This document shows positions 1 through 7,182 of a DNA stretch of 64,000 nt, piece by piece. The notes beneath the pieces are model-generated. The model was given only the letters and a program-made list of their open reading frames with translations, made no database searches and was not told the DNA's origin. Location of the stretch: positions 372,001 to 436,000 of the forward strand of contig CAVRIV010000008.1 of the NCBI GenBank assembly GCA_963721335.1, given 5' to 3'. The stretch is from CAVXDY01 sp963721335. GTDB taxonomy: Bacteria > Actinomycetota > Thermoleophilia > Miltoncostaeales > Miltoncostaeaceae. The position numbers and the translations under genes are program-made. Numbering within the stretch: position 1 is the stretch's first letter; every line of letters starts with the position of its first letter.

Positions 1-1
1 G

Positions 2-436
2 GCCGCCACCTTCGGCAACGTCCACGGCGTCTACGCGCCGGGCCACGTGAAGCTTCGCCCCGACATCCTGAGGCGGGGCCAGGAGGCCCTGACCGCTCGC
101 TTCGGGCCCGAGGCCCGCTTCGAGTACGTCTTCCACGGCGGCAGCGGCTCGGCCCTGGAGGAGATCCACGCCGCCGTGGACTACGGCGTGGTGAAAATGA
201 ACATCGACAGCGACGCCCAGTACGCCTTCACCCGCGCCGTCGCGGGGCACGTCTTCATCCACTACGACGGCGTGCTCAGGGTCGATGGAAGGCCCGGCGA
301 CAAGCACGCCTACGATTTGCGGGCCTGGGGTCGCGCGGGGGAGGCAGCTATGGCTCGGCGGGTGGCCGAGGCCTGCGACGCACTGCGTGCGGCCGGTCAC
401 TCACTGGCCCGGGGCGCTCGCCAGGGTCGGGCTTAA
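2..436 (+). CDS. fba: class II fructose-bisphosphate aldolase, C-terminal part
   Basis: Class II aldolase cleaves fructose 1,6-bisphosphate to glyceraldehyde 3-phosphate and dihydroxyacetone phosphate in glycolysis. The window starts inside the gene; the open frame begins at base 2. The visible 144 residues carry the family motifs GNVHG, HGGSGS followed by EEI, and VVKMNID, which form the phosphate and metal binding part of the barrel, and a C-terminal stretch with YDLRAWGRA as in E. coli FbaA-type enzymes. The N-terminal half lies outside the window. A tail of about ten residues after AAGHS is Arg- and Gly-rich. The gene is followed by 110 bases with nothing recognisable and then a DUF488 gene on the same strand. 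Confidence 0.93.
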   Translation, partial: AATFGNVHGVYAPGHVKLRPDILRRGQEALTARFGPEARFEYVFHGGSGSALEEIHAAVDYGVVKMNIDSDAQYAFTRAVAGHVFIHYDGVLRVDGRPGDKHAYDLRAWGRAGEAAMARRVAEACDALRAAGHSLARGARQGRA

Positions 437-546
437 GGTCAAGGCTGCTGAGATCGCAAGGCGCCGGCGCGCCAGCCTGCGCGCGACCAGCTGCATGCCC
501 CAGGCGCCGGCGGCCAGCGCATCATCCACCCTGGCATCCTGACCCG

Positions 547-1065
547 GTGAACGTCTGGACGATCGGGCATGGGACTCGGCCCGCGGAAGAGCTCGTGTCG
601 ATGGTCCGCGAGGCCGGCGTCCGCACGCTCGTCGATGTGCGACGCTTTCCGGGCTCGCGTCACAACCCCCAGTTCAACGAGCCGGCTCTCACTGCGGTGC
701 TCGAGGAGGGCGGGGTCGCCTATCGGCACGCGGTCGAGCTTGGCGGCCGCCTCGCCGGTGAGCCTGGCGAGGATCGCTTCGGCTGTCTTCGCGTCGCCGC
801 CTTCCGCAGCTATGCCGCCCGCATGGGCACCGAGAGGTGGCAGGCGGCGCTCGCCGCGGCGTTGGCGGAGCCGGCTCCCTGCCTCATGTGCTCGGAGACC
901 CTGTGGTGGCGTTGCCACCGGCGCCTCATCGCAGAGCTCCTGCATGCCCGCGGGGAGCACGTCGTGCATCTCCTCGGGCCCGGCAGACGGCAGGAGCACA
1001 AGCCCTTGCTCGAAGCCGAGGCGCGGGACGGCCGGCTGTATCTCTGCGGCGTCCTCGTGGCGTAG
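547..1065 (+). CDS. DUF488 family protein (long form)
   Basis: 172-residue DUF488 protein of unknown biochemical role. It begins at a GTG and opens with the family signature NVWTIGHGTRP, continues with VDVRRFPGSRHNPQF and has the conserved CSETLWWRCHRRLIA segment near residues 115-130, where the Cys and His residues are typical of the family. Families with these motifs occur widely in bacteria and are often near stress or DNA-repair genes, but no activity is established that I can assign. It converges with an AlkA-type glycosylase 11 bases downstream. A second, shorter DUF488 protein of the YeaO branch lies at 6424. Confidence 0.9.
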   Translation: MNVWTIGHGTRPAEELVSMVREAGVRTLVDVRRFPGSRHNPQFNEPALTAVLEEGGVAYRHAVELGGRLAGEPGEDRFGCLRVAAFRSYAARMGTERWQAALAAALAEPAPCLMCSETLWWRCHRRLIAELLHARGEHVVHLLGPGRRQEHKPLLEAEARDGRLYLCGVLVA

Positions 1066-1076
1066 GGAGCGCAGGC

Positions 1077-2042
1077 CTACTCGAGGTCGCCACGCGCCGC
1101 GAGGCGGTCGAGCAAGAGGTGGAAGTAGACGAGCCCTGCGTAGGGATGCCAGCCGGCAACCGCGCGTTGTACGCCGGCGTAGTCGAGTGGCTCCGCGAGC
1201 CCGAGCCAGCGCGCGAGGTTCTGTCGCGCGCCCACATCGTCGCCCGGGAAGACGTGCAGCCGGCCGAGCCCTCGCAGGAGGGTGTACTCGGCGCTCCAGC
1301 GCCCGATCCCGGCGATCTGCGTCAGGGTCCCGACCACATGCTCGTCGTCGCGCGTCGCGAGTGACTCGAGATCGAGCCGTCCCTCGTTGGCCGCGTCGGC
1401 GATAGCGACGATCGTGGTCGCCTTCCTGAGGCTGAAGCCAAGCGCGCGAATGGAGCCTGGTCGGGCCACCGCAAGCTCCGCCGGCTCGGGGAACGCGTAC
1501 GCGCGCTTTCCCGCTGCCGACGAGCTCGCGCCGTAGGTGCGTGACAGCCGATTCACGAGGGTAAGCCCCGCGGCGAGCGAGAGCTGCTGCAGCGCGACAG
1601 CGTTCACGAGGCACTCGAAAACGCTTGCAAAGCGGGGTGGGCGCAACCCGCGAAAACGCCCGGCGAGCGGCGCGAGCACCGGATCGCCGGCAGCGAGGGC
1701 GTAGAAGGGGTCGATGTCGAGCTCGAGCGACAGCATCCTCTCGAGGGCGGCGCGGGCCTCATGTCGCGCGCGCCCACGTTTCCCGGCACCGGCCAGCGTG
1801 AGCCGAAGCGCCGGCGCCTCGGCTGCACCTTCCTGGGTTACGGCGATCTCGACAGGCCCGTCATCGAGCACGAGCACACGGCGGTAGGTCGATCCGTCCC
1901 AGGCGTCGACCTCATTGAGGGCTCGGCGCCGTAGCGCCCAGACGGTCAGGTCCAGCCTGAACGGCGCGCGCGGACGCAGAACCACAGAAGGGGGCAACGT
2001 CGTCCGCTCTCTTCGGGTAACGCGCGTCTCCGGCGCGGCCAT
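1077..2042 (-). CDS. AlkA-type DNA-3-methyladenine glycosylase
   Basis: Base-excision repair glycosylase of the HhH-GPD superfamily, 321 residues, expected to remove alkylated purines from DNA. An N-terminal AlkA_N-like region (about 20-110) is followed by the HhH-GPD fold. The helix-hairpin-helix is visible as LTQIAGIGRWSAEY, and the catalytic aspartate lies in the following VFPGDDVGA segment. The start ATG shares one base with the stop codon of the upstream STAS gene (TGATG), so the two are probably translated together. Eukaryote-type 8-oxoguanine glycosylases share the fold, but the C-terminal pattern fits AlkA better. Confidence 0.88.
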   Translation of the reverse strand: MAAPETRVTRRERTTLPPSVVLRPRAPFRLDLTVWALRRRALNEVDAWDGSTYRRVLVLDDGPVEIAVTQEGAAEAPALRLTLAGAGKRGRARHEARAALERMLSLELDIDPFYALAAGDPVLAPLAGRFRGLRPPRFASVFECLVNAVALQQLSLAAGLTLVNRLSRTYGASSSAAGKRAYAFPEPAELAVARPGSIRALGFSLRKATTIVAIADAANEGRLDLESLATRDDEHVVGTLTQIAGIGRWSAEYTLLRGLGRLHVFPGDDVGARQNLARWLGLAEPLDYAGVQRAVAGWHPYAGLVYFHLLLDRLAARGDLE

Positions 2043-2524
2043 CAGTTGACCTGGACATGGCCCGCCGTTCCCCCCGATCGCCGTGCGCGGCGGGTGAGGG
2101 GCCGCTCACCGCCGTTGCGGAGGCGTGGACGCTGGGGCGGCGCGACCCTCGGGCGGAAGGTGAAGGCCCGACGCAGCCCGGTCATCTCGAACACCCGGAG
2201 CAGCTGTCGCTGCGGGCAGATCAGACCGAGCGACCCGGCCCCGTCACGGTGGGCCTGGTTGCGCAGGCTGACCAGCGCGCCGAGGCCGGACGAGTCGATC
2301 AGCGTGACCCCGGTGAGGTCGATCACGATCTGATCGCCCGCGTCCGCGTAGGGGTTGACGTCCCGTCGAAAGCCCGGGACGGTGTAGATGTCGAGCCGGC
2401 CGCTGAGGGCGACGAGGACCACGTCCTTGTGCACCTCGATGGCGACTCTCAGACCACCGGTTTTCAGTTCACGATCGCGGGCGATCCGCGGGAAGCCGAG
2501 AACGGTCGTCTCGGCCCGACCCAA
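2042..2524 (-). CDS. STAS domain protein (anti-sigma factor antagonist type)
   Basis: Single STAS-domain protein. The core is clear: a first strand VVLVALSGRLDIYTVPGF, then IVIDLTGVTLIDSSGLGAL, in which the serine of DSSG is the residue normally phosphorylated by a cognate anti-sigma kinase. This suggests a partner-switching role, but no RsbW-like kinase is visible nearby. The start is uncertain. A TTG at 2524 is in frame and is used here. A better ribosome site (AGGAGCGAG) precedes ATG at 2550, but that frame stops at 2464 unless one base is missing in between. The C-terminus after the domain is Arg/Pro-rich. The stop overlaps the glycosylase start. Confidence 0.8.
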   Translation of the reverse strand: MGRAETTVLGFPRIARDRELKTGGLRVAIEVHKDVVLVALSGRLDIYTVPGFRRDVNPYADAGDQIVIDLTGVTLIDSSGLGALVSLRNQAHRDGAGSLGLICPQRQLLRVFEMTGLRRAFTFRPRVAPPQRPRLRNGGERPLTRRARRSGGTAGHVQVN

Positions 2525-2664
2525 CGCCGGCCGTAAATGATCCTCGGCATCTCGCTCCTTTTCGGCCGGGAGCCGGCGACGAACACGGTGTCGCCGACCC
2601 CCCGTCTGACCACCTGACCCGTCAGGCGCAGAACCGCGCCCGGATCCACGGGATGGGCCGACAG

Positions 2665-3000
2665 CTACGCGGCCAGCCTCATGGCTCGCTCCACGGCTCC
2701 CGCACCCGGCCCGGGCGCCTGCCGGACGCACGCGGCCCAGGACCCACGCTCCCGGCGCAGGGGCCTCGCGAACCACGCAGCCGAACGCCCGCACACCCGG
2801 CCCAGGCGCCTCGCGAATGACGCGGCCCAGGGCGCGCGCACCCGGCTCCGGGGCCTGCGCGAACGACCGGGCCCACGACGGGCGCAGAGCGCTCGGGAGC
2901 CTCGCGAACGACGAGTCCGCAGGACGGGGGCCACCTGCTCCGAACCCTCGTGGGCCACGAGGCCCTGAGGATCGATCCTCTCCTGCTGCTTGGTTGCCAT
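2665..3000 (-). CDS. putative 15-residue-repeat protein, frame disturbed
   Basis: Unrecognised gene. It starts with ATG at 3000 (another ATG directly before it) after a good ribosome site GGGAGGG. Its N-terminus MATKQQERIDPQ resembles that of the next gene upstream (MATNQQSRINPQ), so the two share a leader or are related. Read without correction the frame is open for 111 residues and Arg-rich. The DNA, however, contains about five degenerate 45-bp repeats from about 2920 to 2690. If single extra bases are removed near 2929, 2859 and 2727, the repeats fall in one frame as 15-residue units such as VIREAPGPGVRAFG, VVREAPAPGAWVLG and VRQAPGPGAGAVER, ending at the same stop. Function unknown; it may also be decaying. 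Confidence 0.5.
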   Translation of the reverse strand: MATKQQERIDPQGLVAHEGSEQVAPVLRTRRSRGSRALCARRGPGRSRRPRSRVRAPWAASFARRLGRVCGRSAAWFARPLRRERGSWAACVRQAPGPGAGAVERAMRLAA

Positions 3001-3215
3001 CATCCCTCCCTTCCGGCGCGACACCGCGCTGGTACTTCTGTTTGACCTACCTTCAGATTGCCGCGTGCCGGCCGTGGCGGCTATCGGGCCGCGAGCCGAT
3101 TCGGTGCCGGGCCTCACCCCATGTCGGTGACCGTCCGGCGTTCGCCGCGCGCCGCCGTGGAAGGTCGCTACCGCCCGCCCCGAAAGCTCGCAGCCGGCTC
3201 CGAACCCCTCATCGA

Positions 3216-3509
3216 TCACCGCGCCTCGTGCTCGGTGTCCTCGCGGATCACGGCCCCGTGGGCCCGGTCGTCAACGTCGCCGTCGTCGATCTCGAACTGG
3301 ATTATGACCCACACGAAGTTGAGGCCGAGGGCAATCGCCAGGCCGCTCCCGATGCCGACCGCCATCCCCACGCCGAAGATCAGGCTGGCCACCAGCCCGC
3401 CCAGGACGCCGACCAGCCATGGCGTGATGAGGAAGATCCAAAAGCGTCTTCCGCGTGCATGCGAGCGCGCCGCCTGAGGATTGATCCTGCTCTGCTGGTT
3501 CGTTGCCAT
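3216..3509 (-). CDS. small 2TM membrane protein
   Basis: 97-residue protein with a short polar N-terminus (MATNQQSRINPQ), a basic stretch, then two hydrophobic helices around FWIFLITPWLVGVLGGLVAS and IGSGLAIALGLNFVWVII, and an acidic C-terminus rich in Asp and Glu. This layout matches small 2TM-domain proteins of unknown function. The start ATG follows AGAGGAGG. An AT-rich 17-bp interrupted palindrome lies about 70 bases upstream and may be its operator. The N-terminus is shared with the repeat protein just downstream. Confidence 0.75.
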   Translation of the reverse strand: MATNQQSRINPQAARSHARGRRFWIFLITPWLVGVLGGLVASLIFGVGMAVGIGSGLAIALGLNFVWVIIQFEIDDGDVDDRAHGAVIREDTEHEAR

Positions 3510-3580
3510 TGCGCCCTCCTCTTCCGGGCGCGATGGCCGCGCCTCGTACCTTCACCATAGGAGGTCGCCAGCCTATTTAC

Positions 3581-3597
3581 AACACAAAAAGTGTGTT
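3581..3597. promoter_or_regulatory. AT-rich palindrome, candidate operator
   Basis: AACACA-AAAAG-TGTGTT is a perfect 6-bp inverted repeat in one of the few AT-rich patches of this region. It lies upstream of the 2TM gene that reads leftward; on that strand a TTGTAAATA-like stretch follows it. The position fits a repressor operator, but it could also form a hairpin. No regulator gene is identified beside it. The roughly 190 bases to its right (3598-3788) hold no gene I can support. Confidence 0.35.
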
Positions 3598-3788
3598 ATT
3601 CAGTGCCAGCAAGCGGCCGCGACGTCGCCGGCGGCCGCGGCCTGGAAGAGGGCGAACTTGGACGCCAAGGTCGTGAAGCGGCTCTCGCCGCGAAGGTCGT
3701 CCGGCCGGGTGAGCACAGGCAAACGATCGCGCGATTGGCGCGGTTCGCCCTCGGAAGCGCAGAGGACGAGCCAGCTGCCGACTAGGGG

Positions 3789-4265
3789 TCAGTTCCCCGC
3801 AGACCCTCGGCGCGGGGATCCGATACCGGACACGATGGGGCGCCGCGGGACGCGACGGAGCCGCGTGTCGTGCGCGACGCCGTCGGGGGCTCCCGAGGGC
3901 CCGGGCGCGCCATGCTGCCGCCGGCGTCCGTCCGAGGCGCCGAGAAGCGCCATCGCCACGGAGAACACGCCGACGCCGGTCACGAGCCCCGGCCAAGGGT
4001 GACCGGTCGAGACGACGAGCGCGTCGGCCGCGCCGCCGGCGAGCGTCGCCACCGCGAGCGCCCGCGCGGGGTAGTTCCTTCCTGGCAGTCGACGCAGGAG
4101 AGCGCCCGCGCCCAGAGCCGTCATGACCCACAGCCCGGGCCCCATCAGCCACGGCGCCGATCTGACCGCGTCCCTCAGCGCTCCGACCGAGTAGACGAGT
4201 GCGATCAACCCTCCCGCCACCGTCCAGGTCGCAATCAGCGATTCACCGAGCCGCCGGCCGATCAC
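3789..4265 (-). CDS. hypothetical membrane protein, about 4 TM
   Basis: 158-residue protein with four probable membrane helices: around residues 10-29 (IATWTVAGGLIALVYSVGAL), 40-58 (LMGPGLWVMTALGAGALL), 67-85 and 92-110 (LVTGVGVFSVAMALLGA). The last 45 residues are Arg-, Gly- and Pro-rich and may be a readthrough tail. It starts with GTG at 4265, which overlaps the stop of the 36-residue peptide gene by GTGA, so it is the last member of a coupled cluster led by ferredoxin. No family recognised. Confidence 0.65.
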   Translation of the reverse strand: MIGRRLGESLIATWTVAGGLIALVYSVGALRDAVRSAPWLMGPGLWVMTALGAGALLRRLPGRNYPARALAVATLAGGAADALVVSTGHPWPGLVTGVGVFSVAMALLGASDGRRRQHGAPGPSGAPDGVAHDTRLRRVPRRPIVSGIGSPRRGSAGN

Positions 4266-4372
4266 GTCCCGAGGAGTGCGGCCAGGGCGATGATCGAGCA
4301 GATCGTCACCAGGAGGCAGATCCCGAAGATGATGAGCGCCTTGGCGCTGGGTTCCGGTCGGTCATGATCCAT
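4262..4372 (-). CDS. 36-residue single-TM peptide
   Basis: Small gene: ATG at 4372 preceded by GGAG, 36 codons and a stop that overlaps the GTG of the next gene (GTGA). The peptide has a charged head MDHDRPEPSAK and one hydrophobic helix (ALIIFGICLLVTICSIIALA), so it should be a single-pass membrane peptide with two cysteines in the membrane span. Its tight coupling on both sides argues that it is translated. Small subunits of this shape occur in respiratory complexes, but there is no sequence match I can name. Confidence 0.6.
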   Translation of the reverse strand: MDHDRPEPSAKALIIFGICLLVTICSIIALAALLGT

Positions 4373-5097
4373 TGCTGCTCCGTCGTGTCTGCGGCGTCAC
4401 GCCGCGGTGGGAAACAGGCCGTCCCGCAGGACGTCGTCGGCGCTCGCCACGAGGTCGCGGCTCGCGTGGCTCGCTCAGCCAGATGGCGACCGCCACGCGA
4501 TCGCCGGAGCGCTCGCGCACGTCCCAGCCGAGGCGCGGGCCGTAGCGGCGCTCGAGCTGGCGCTGAAGCGCGTTCGGCTCGTGATCGTTGACGACGACCA
4601 GCGGCGTCCCCGGCTCGAGCGCCTCCAGCGTCGCGATGACCGTGCGGTGGCGCTGCGGGCGCGGCAGCCCCGTCAGATCCAGGAGCGCGCGGGGCTCGTC
4701 CGGCGCCTCGGCGCCCTCGCCGGGCGCCGCGTCCCATCCGAGGAAGCCGCGCTCGAAACCGGCGGGCGAGAAGACGACGAGGAGGCGCAACGCGTCCACG
4801 CCACGATTGGTGATCGCCACCTGCGTCCCGCGTGGCAGGTGCACCACGCCTCCGCCCGCGACCTCCTCGCTGCGCTCCGTCAGACAGGAAACGCGCTCGG
4901 CCGCTCACGACGTAGACGAGCGCCTCGGCCTCCCCGTGAGCGTGGGCGGGCAGGGATCGCCCGGGGGCGATGTCGATCTCGACCATGCCGGCCCGCGAGC
5001 CGAGCTCCGGCTCGGGGCCCGCCAGGACGCGCGCGCGCAGCCCGGCCGCGCGCGGGGCGCGGCGCACGGGCGCGCTCTCGGGGCCGGTGACGCGCAT
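4362..5097 (-). CDS. cupin plus DUF2249 two-domain protein, frame broken
   Basis: Two-domain protein of about 245 residues. The N-terminal half is a cupin: IDIAPGRSLPAHAHGEAE with two histidines and the glutamate of motif 1, then LVYVVSGRARF. The C-terminal half is a DUF2249 (TusA-like) domain: LLDLTGLPRPQRHRTVIATL, LVVVNDHEPNAL and LGWDVRERSGDRVAVAIWL. DUF2249 proteins are often found with denitrification and nitric-oxide genes. The start ATG overlaps the ferredoxin stop (TGATG). The frame breaks near 4890; removing one T gives FLSTERSEEV and continuity. A further shift near 4445 would end the gene at 4397 with a natural tail ADDVLRDGLFPTAA; otherwise it ends at 4362, overlapping the small peptide gene. 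Confidence 0.72.
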
Positions 5098-5415
5098 CAC
5101 GCCACGCCCCTGCCCGCGAGGTGCTCGTGGAGCATCCGCTCGGCCGCGTCGAGCCCCTCGGTCGTAGTAGGCCCGGTTGATCTCGACGAACGGCTCCGAG
5201 CGGCCCGGTACGTCCGCCTCCGGCAGCGGGGCCTCGACCGGGCACACCTCCAGGCAGGCGTTGCAGTCGATGCACTCGGTCGGATCGATGTAGAGGATCG
5301 TGGTCCGCTCGAACCCGTCCTCGCCGGGGCCGGGATGGATGCAGTCCACCGGGCAGACCTCTGCGCACGAGGTGTCGAGGGTGCCGACGCACGGCTCGGT
5401 GATCACGTAGGTCAT
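5097..5415 (-). CDS. fdxA: 7Fe ferredoxin, FdxA type
   Basis: Electron carrier with two iron-sulfur clusters. Motifs: MTYVITEPCVG, then TSCAEVCPVDCIHPG, then ECIDCNACLEVCPVEAP, the spacing expected for a 3Fe-4S plus 4Fe-4S ferredoxin of about 105 residues. The chosen ATG (5415) has GGAGGCGGC directly upstream; another ATG lies 18 bases earlier. The frame breaks after INRAYYD near 5160: one extra C there, when removed, gives EGLDAAERMLHEHLAGRGVA and a stop that overlaps the cupin start. The span is 319 bases, that is 3x106+1, as expected for one insertion. It heads a four-gene cluster divergent from a regulator. Confidence 0.88.
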
Positions 5416-5443
5416 GCCGCCTCCGGTGGACATTTAAGGTCCG

Positions 5444-5455
5444 ATTAGATGTAAT
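5444..5455. promoter_or_regulatory. candidate operator in divergent intergenic region
   Basis: ATTA-GATG-TAAT, a 4+4 inverted repeat in the AT-rich 90-bp region between the ferredoxin gene and the divergent HTH regulator. Flanking bases (TTTAAGG to the left, AATAAACA to the right) would supply promoter elements. The position suggests binding by the adjacent regulator; this is inference. Confidence 0.35.
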
Positions 5456-5505
5456 AAACACCGCCCGCCACCACTTGTCGAGCGTGGACGGGAGGGAAGG
5501 GACAC

Positions 5506-6204
5506 ATGACCGCACCGAGCACGGACCGACGAGCCCCGCCCCACGCGCAGGGCGATCATCGAGATGCTCGGGACCTCACCGGCGGGGATGACGACGGCCG
5601 AGCTCGCGCGCGCTCTCGGCCTCCATCCCAACGGCGTCCGCAAGCAGTTGCAGGCGCTCATCAGCGACGGCTCGGTGGGCGCCGAGCGCGAGGTCTCGGG
5701 CCGGCGGGGGCGCCCGGCCGTTCGCTATCGCGCCGCCGACGAGCGGCGCGAGGCGGCCGCGGCGCAGCGGCTTGCCTCGTTGCTGGTGGAGCTGGTCGGG
5801 GAGATGGAGCCCGACGAGTCGCAGGTGGAGGAGTTCGGACGCCGCCAGGCGGCGCGGCTCGCCACGACGCGCGACGGACGGGCCGCGCTTCTCGATCTGC
5901 TCACGACGATGGGCTTCTCTCCCCGCGAGACGACGGGGGCGAAGGCCTCGCGCGAAGGCCGTCTCGAGGTGGTCCTCGGCAACTGCCCCTTCGAGGCTGC
6001 CGTCAAGGCCACGGCGGCAAGCTCGTCTGTGTCCTCCATCGAGGGCTCAGCCGCGGACTGGTGGAGATGACCCCCACCGGGCGCCTCACCGCGTTCGAGA
6101 TCCGCCCTCCCGAGACCGCCGGATGCCGGATCGCCGCCGAGGGACTACGAGCTCCGGTCCCCGTCGCGGCCGGCGAGCCGAGCTTCCGTCAGGGGCCCCC
6201 TTGA
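5506..6204 (+). CDS. SufR-like HTH regulator with Cys-containing C-terminus, frame broken
   Basis: Transcription regulator of about 232 residues. The N-terminal winged helix is clear: MTTAELARALGLHPNGVRKQ, then LQALISDGSVG and the wing GRRGRPAVRYR. The C-terminal part carries GNCPFEAAVK, then LVCVLHRGL, resembling the Cys and His residues of SufR-type regulators that bind an iron-sulfur cluster or metal. The start ATG (5506) follows GGGAGGGAAGGG. Two frame breaks are needed to join the parts: one extra C in the run at 5539-5542 (giving APPTRRAIIEML) and a missing base near 6010. It reads away from the ferredoxin cluster and probably controls it. Confidence 0.75.
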   Translation: MTAPSTDRRAPPHAQGDHRDARDLTGGDDDGRARARSRPPSQRRPQAVAGAHQRRLGGRRARGLGPAGAPGRSLSRRRRAARGGRGAAACLVAGGAGRGDGARRVAGGGVRTPPGGAARHDARRTGRASRSAHDDGLLSPRDDGGEGLARRPSRGGPRQLPLRGCRQGHGGKLVCVLHRGLSRGLVEMTPTGRLTAFEIRPPETAGCRIAAEGLRAPVPVAAGEPSFRQGPP

Positions 6205-6423
6205 TCATCAGCAGCAGCATGCTCTGGCCGTCGGCATCGCGGCGATCGCGCTCGTCGTGGTGATCGCGGCGAACGAGCTGGCAACCGCGGTGTCCGTGCG
6301 AGCGCCACGCGCCACCCGGCGGGTCACCGGGGCCCTGATCGGGCCGGGTGGCGATTTGATGCCCGAGGGATCTGGAGACGGCGCCGAGAGCGCCGCGGCG
6401 GACAGTCGCGGCGCGGGAGCGGC

Positions 6424-6795
6424 ATGGGCGTCCGGCTGAAGCGGGCGTACGAGCCCGCGACCGAAACTGACGGCTATCGCGTCCTTGTCGACCGGCTGTG
6501 GCCGCGGGGGATCTCCCGCGAGCACGCCAGGCTCGACGAGTGGGAGAAGGAGCTAGCGCCGAGCACGGAGCTGCGACGGTGGTTCGGGCACGATCCGAGT
6601 CGCTTCGAGGAGTTCCGCCGGCGCTATGTGGAGGAGCTTCGCCACCACCGCCCACGGATCGCGGAGCTCCGACACCGCGCGCGCAGCGGCACCCTCACCC
6701 TCGTCTACTCCGCCCGGGACACCGAGCACAACGACGCCGTGGTTCTCGCGGACGTCCTGCGGCGCGGACTGCCGCAGAGCGGAAGGCGGCGATGA
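6424..6795 (+). CDS. DUF488 family protein, YeaO type
   Basis: 123-residue member of the short DUF488 (YeaO) branch, function not established. Family marks are KRAYEP, then GYRVLVDRLWPRGIS, then WFGHDPSRFEEFRRRY and LTLVYSARDTEHNDAVVL. It starts at ATG 6424. Its stop overlaps the start of a 31-residue Cys-rich peptide (ATGA), so the two are likely one transcript. Between the preceding regulator and this gene (6205-6423) there is a short hydrophobic frame (ALAVGIAAIALVVVIAANEL) with no convincing start; I do not call it. Confidence 0.92.
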   Translation: MGVRLKRAYEPATETDGYRVLVDRLWPRGISREHARLDEWEKELAPSTELRRWFGHDPSRFEEFRRRYVEELRHHRPRIAELRHRARSGTLTLVYSARDTEHNDAVVLADVLRRGLPQSGRRR

Positions 6796-6887
6796 CGTTG
6801 AGCGTCCAGGGCCCGGTTCGTGTTCTCCCGGCTGCTCCGGCGGAACTAAACCTGTGCTGCGACTGCGGCTGCACGGAGTGCCATTGA
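6792..6887 (+). CDS. 31-residue Cys-rich peptide
   Basis: A very short gene: ATG at 6792 overlaps the upstream stop as ATGA and has GGAAGG upstream. The peptide ends with CCDCGCTECH, five cysteines and a terminal histidine within ten residues, after a plain 21-residue leader. This is a metal-binding pattern like that of small metallothionein-like or zinc-ribbon peptides; no family is recognised. Translational coupling to a conserved DUF488 gene is the main reason to believe it. It could be a chance frame. Confidence 0.5.
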   Translation: MTLSVQGPVRVLPAAPAELNLCCDCGCTECH

Positions 6888-7182
6888 GGCGATACGGCAC
6901 GGTGGGGCCGGGGTGCGGGCCCCGGCCTCGCCACCGGGAAGGGGCGTTGGTCGCGACAAAATGGGAAAGGGCACGCTGAGTCCACGACGGGTCAACGAGG
7001 CGCTGGACGCCCTGCCTGGCAGTCCGGTCGTCCAGAAGATCCGCTCGCCGCTCAAGCTGAGAGCACCGGCCAGGTTTCGGAGGACTATCAAGCACGCAAC
7101 ACCTGTGCCGGTCGTGATCGCCCGTCGCGCAGCAGGCGGACATCGGTCGCCAAGAGCGGACGCTGGCGCTAACGTCGAGCTG
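6888..7182. other. gap without a supported gene
   Basis: About 295 bases between the Cys-rich peptide and the sensor kinase. Open frames exist but have no start, ribosome site or motif I can support. A promoter for the kinase operon would be expected here, but no clear -35/-10 pair is visible. Confidence 0.5.

Noticed and set aside
439..1614. Long open frame antisense to DUF488 and the glycosylase
   Set aside because: Arg/Ala/Pro-rich shadow of real genes, a normal effect of very high GC.
2690..2940. CRISPR array
   Set aside because: The 45-bp repeats are contiguous, degenerate and coding-like, without spacers, and no cas gene is nearby.
3591..3785. 64-codon plus-strand frame beside the palindrome
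   Set aside because: Start lies in the palindrome, no ribosome site, no family.
6205..6423. Hydrophobic short frame after the SufR-like regulator
   Set aside because: Contains a possible helix but no start codon with a ribosome site and no family.
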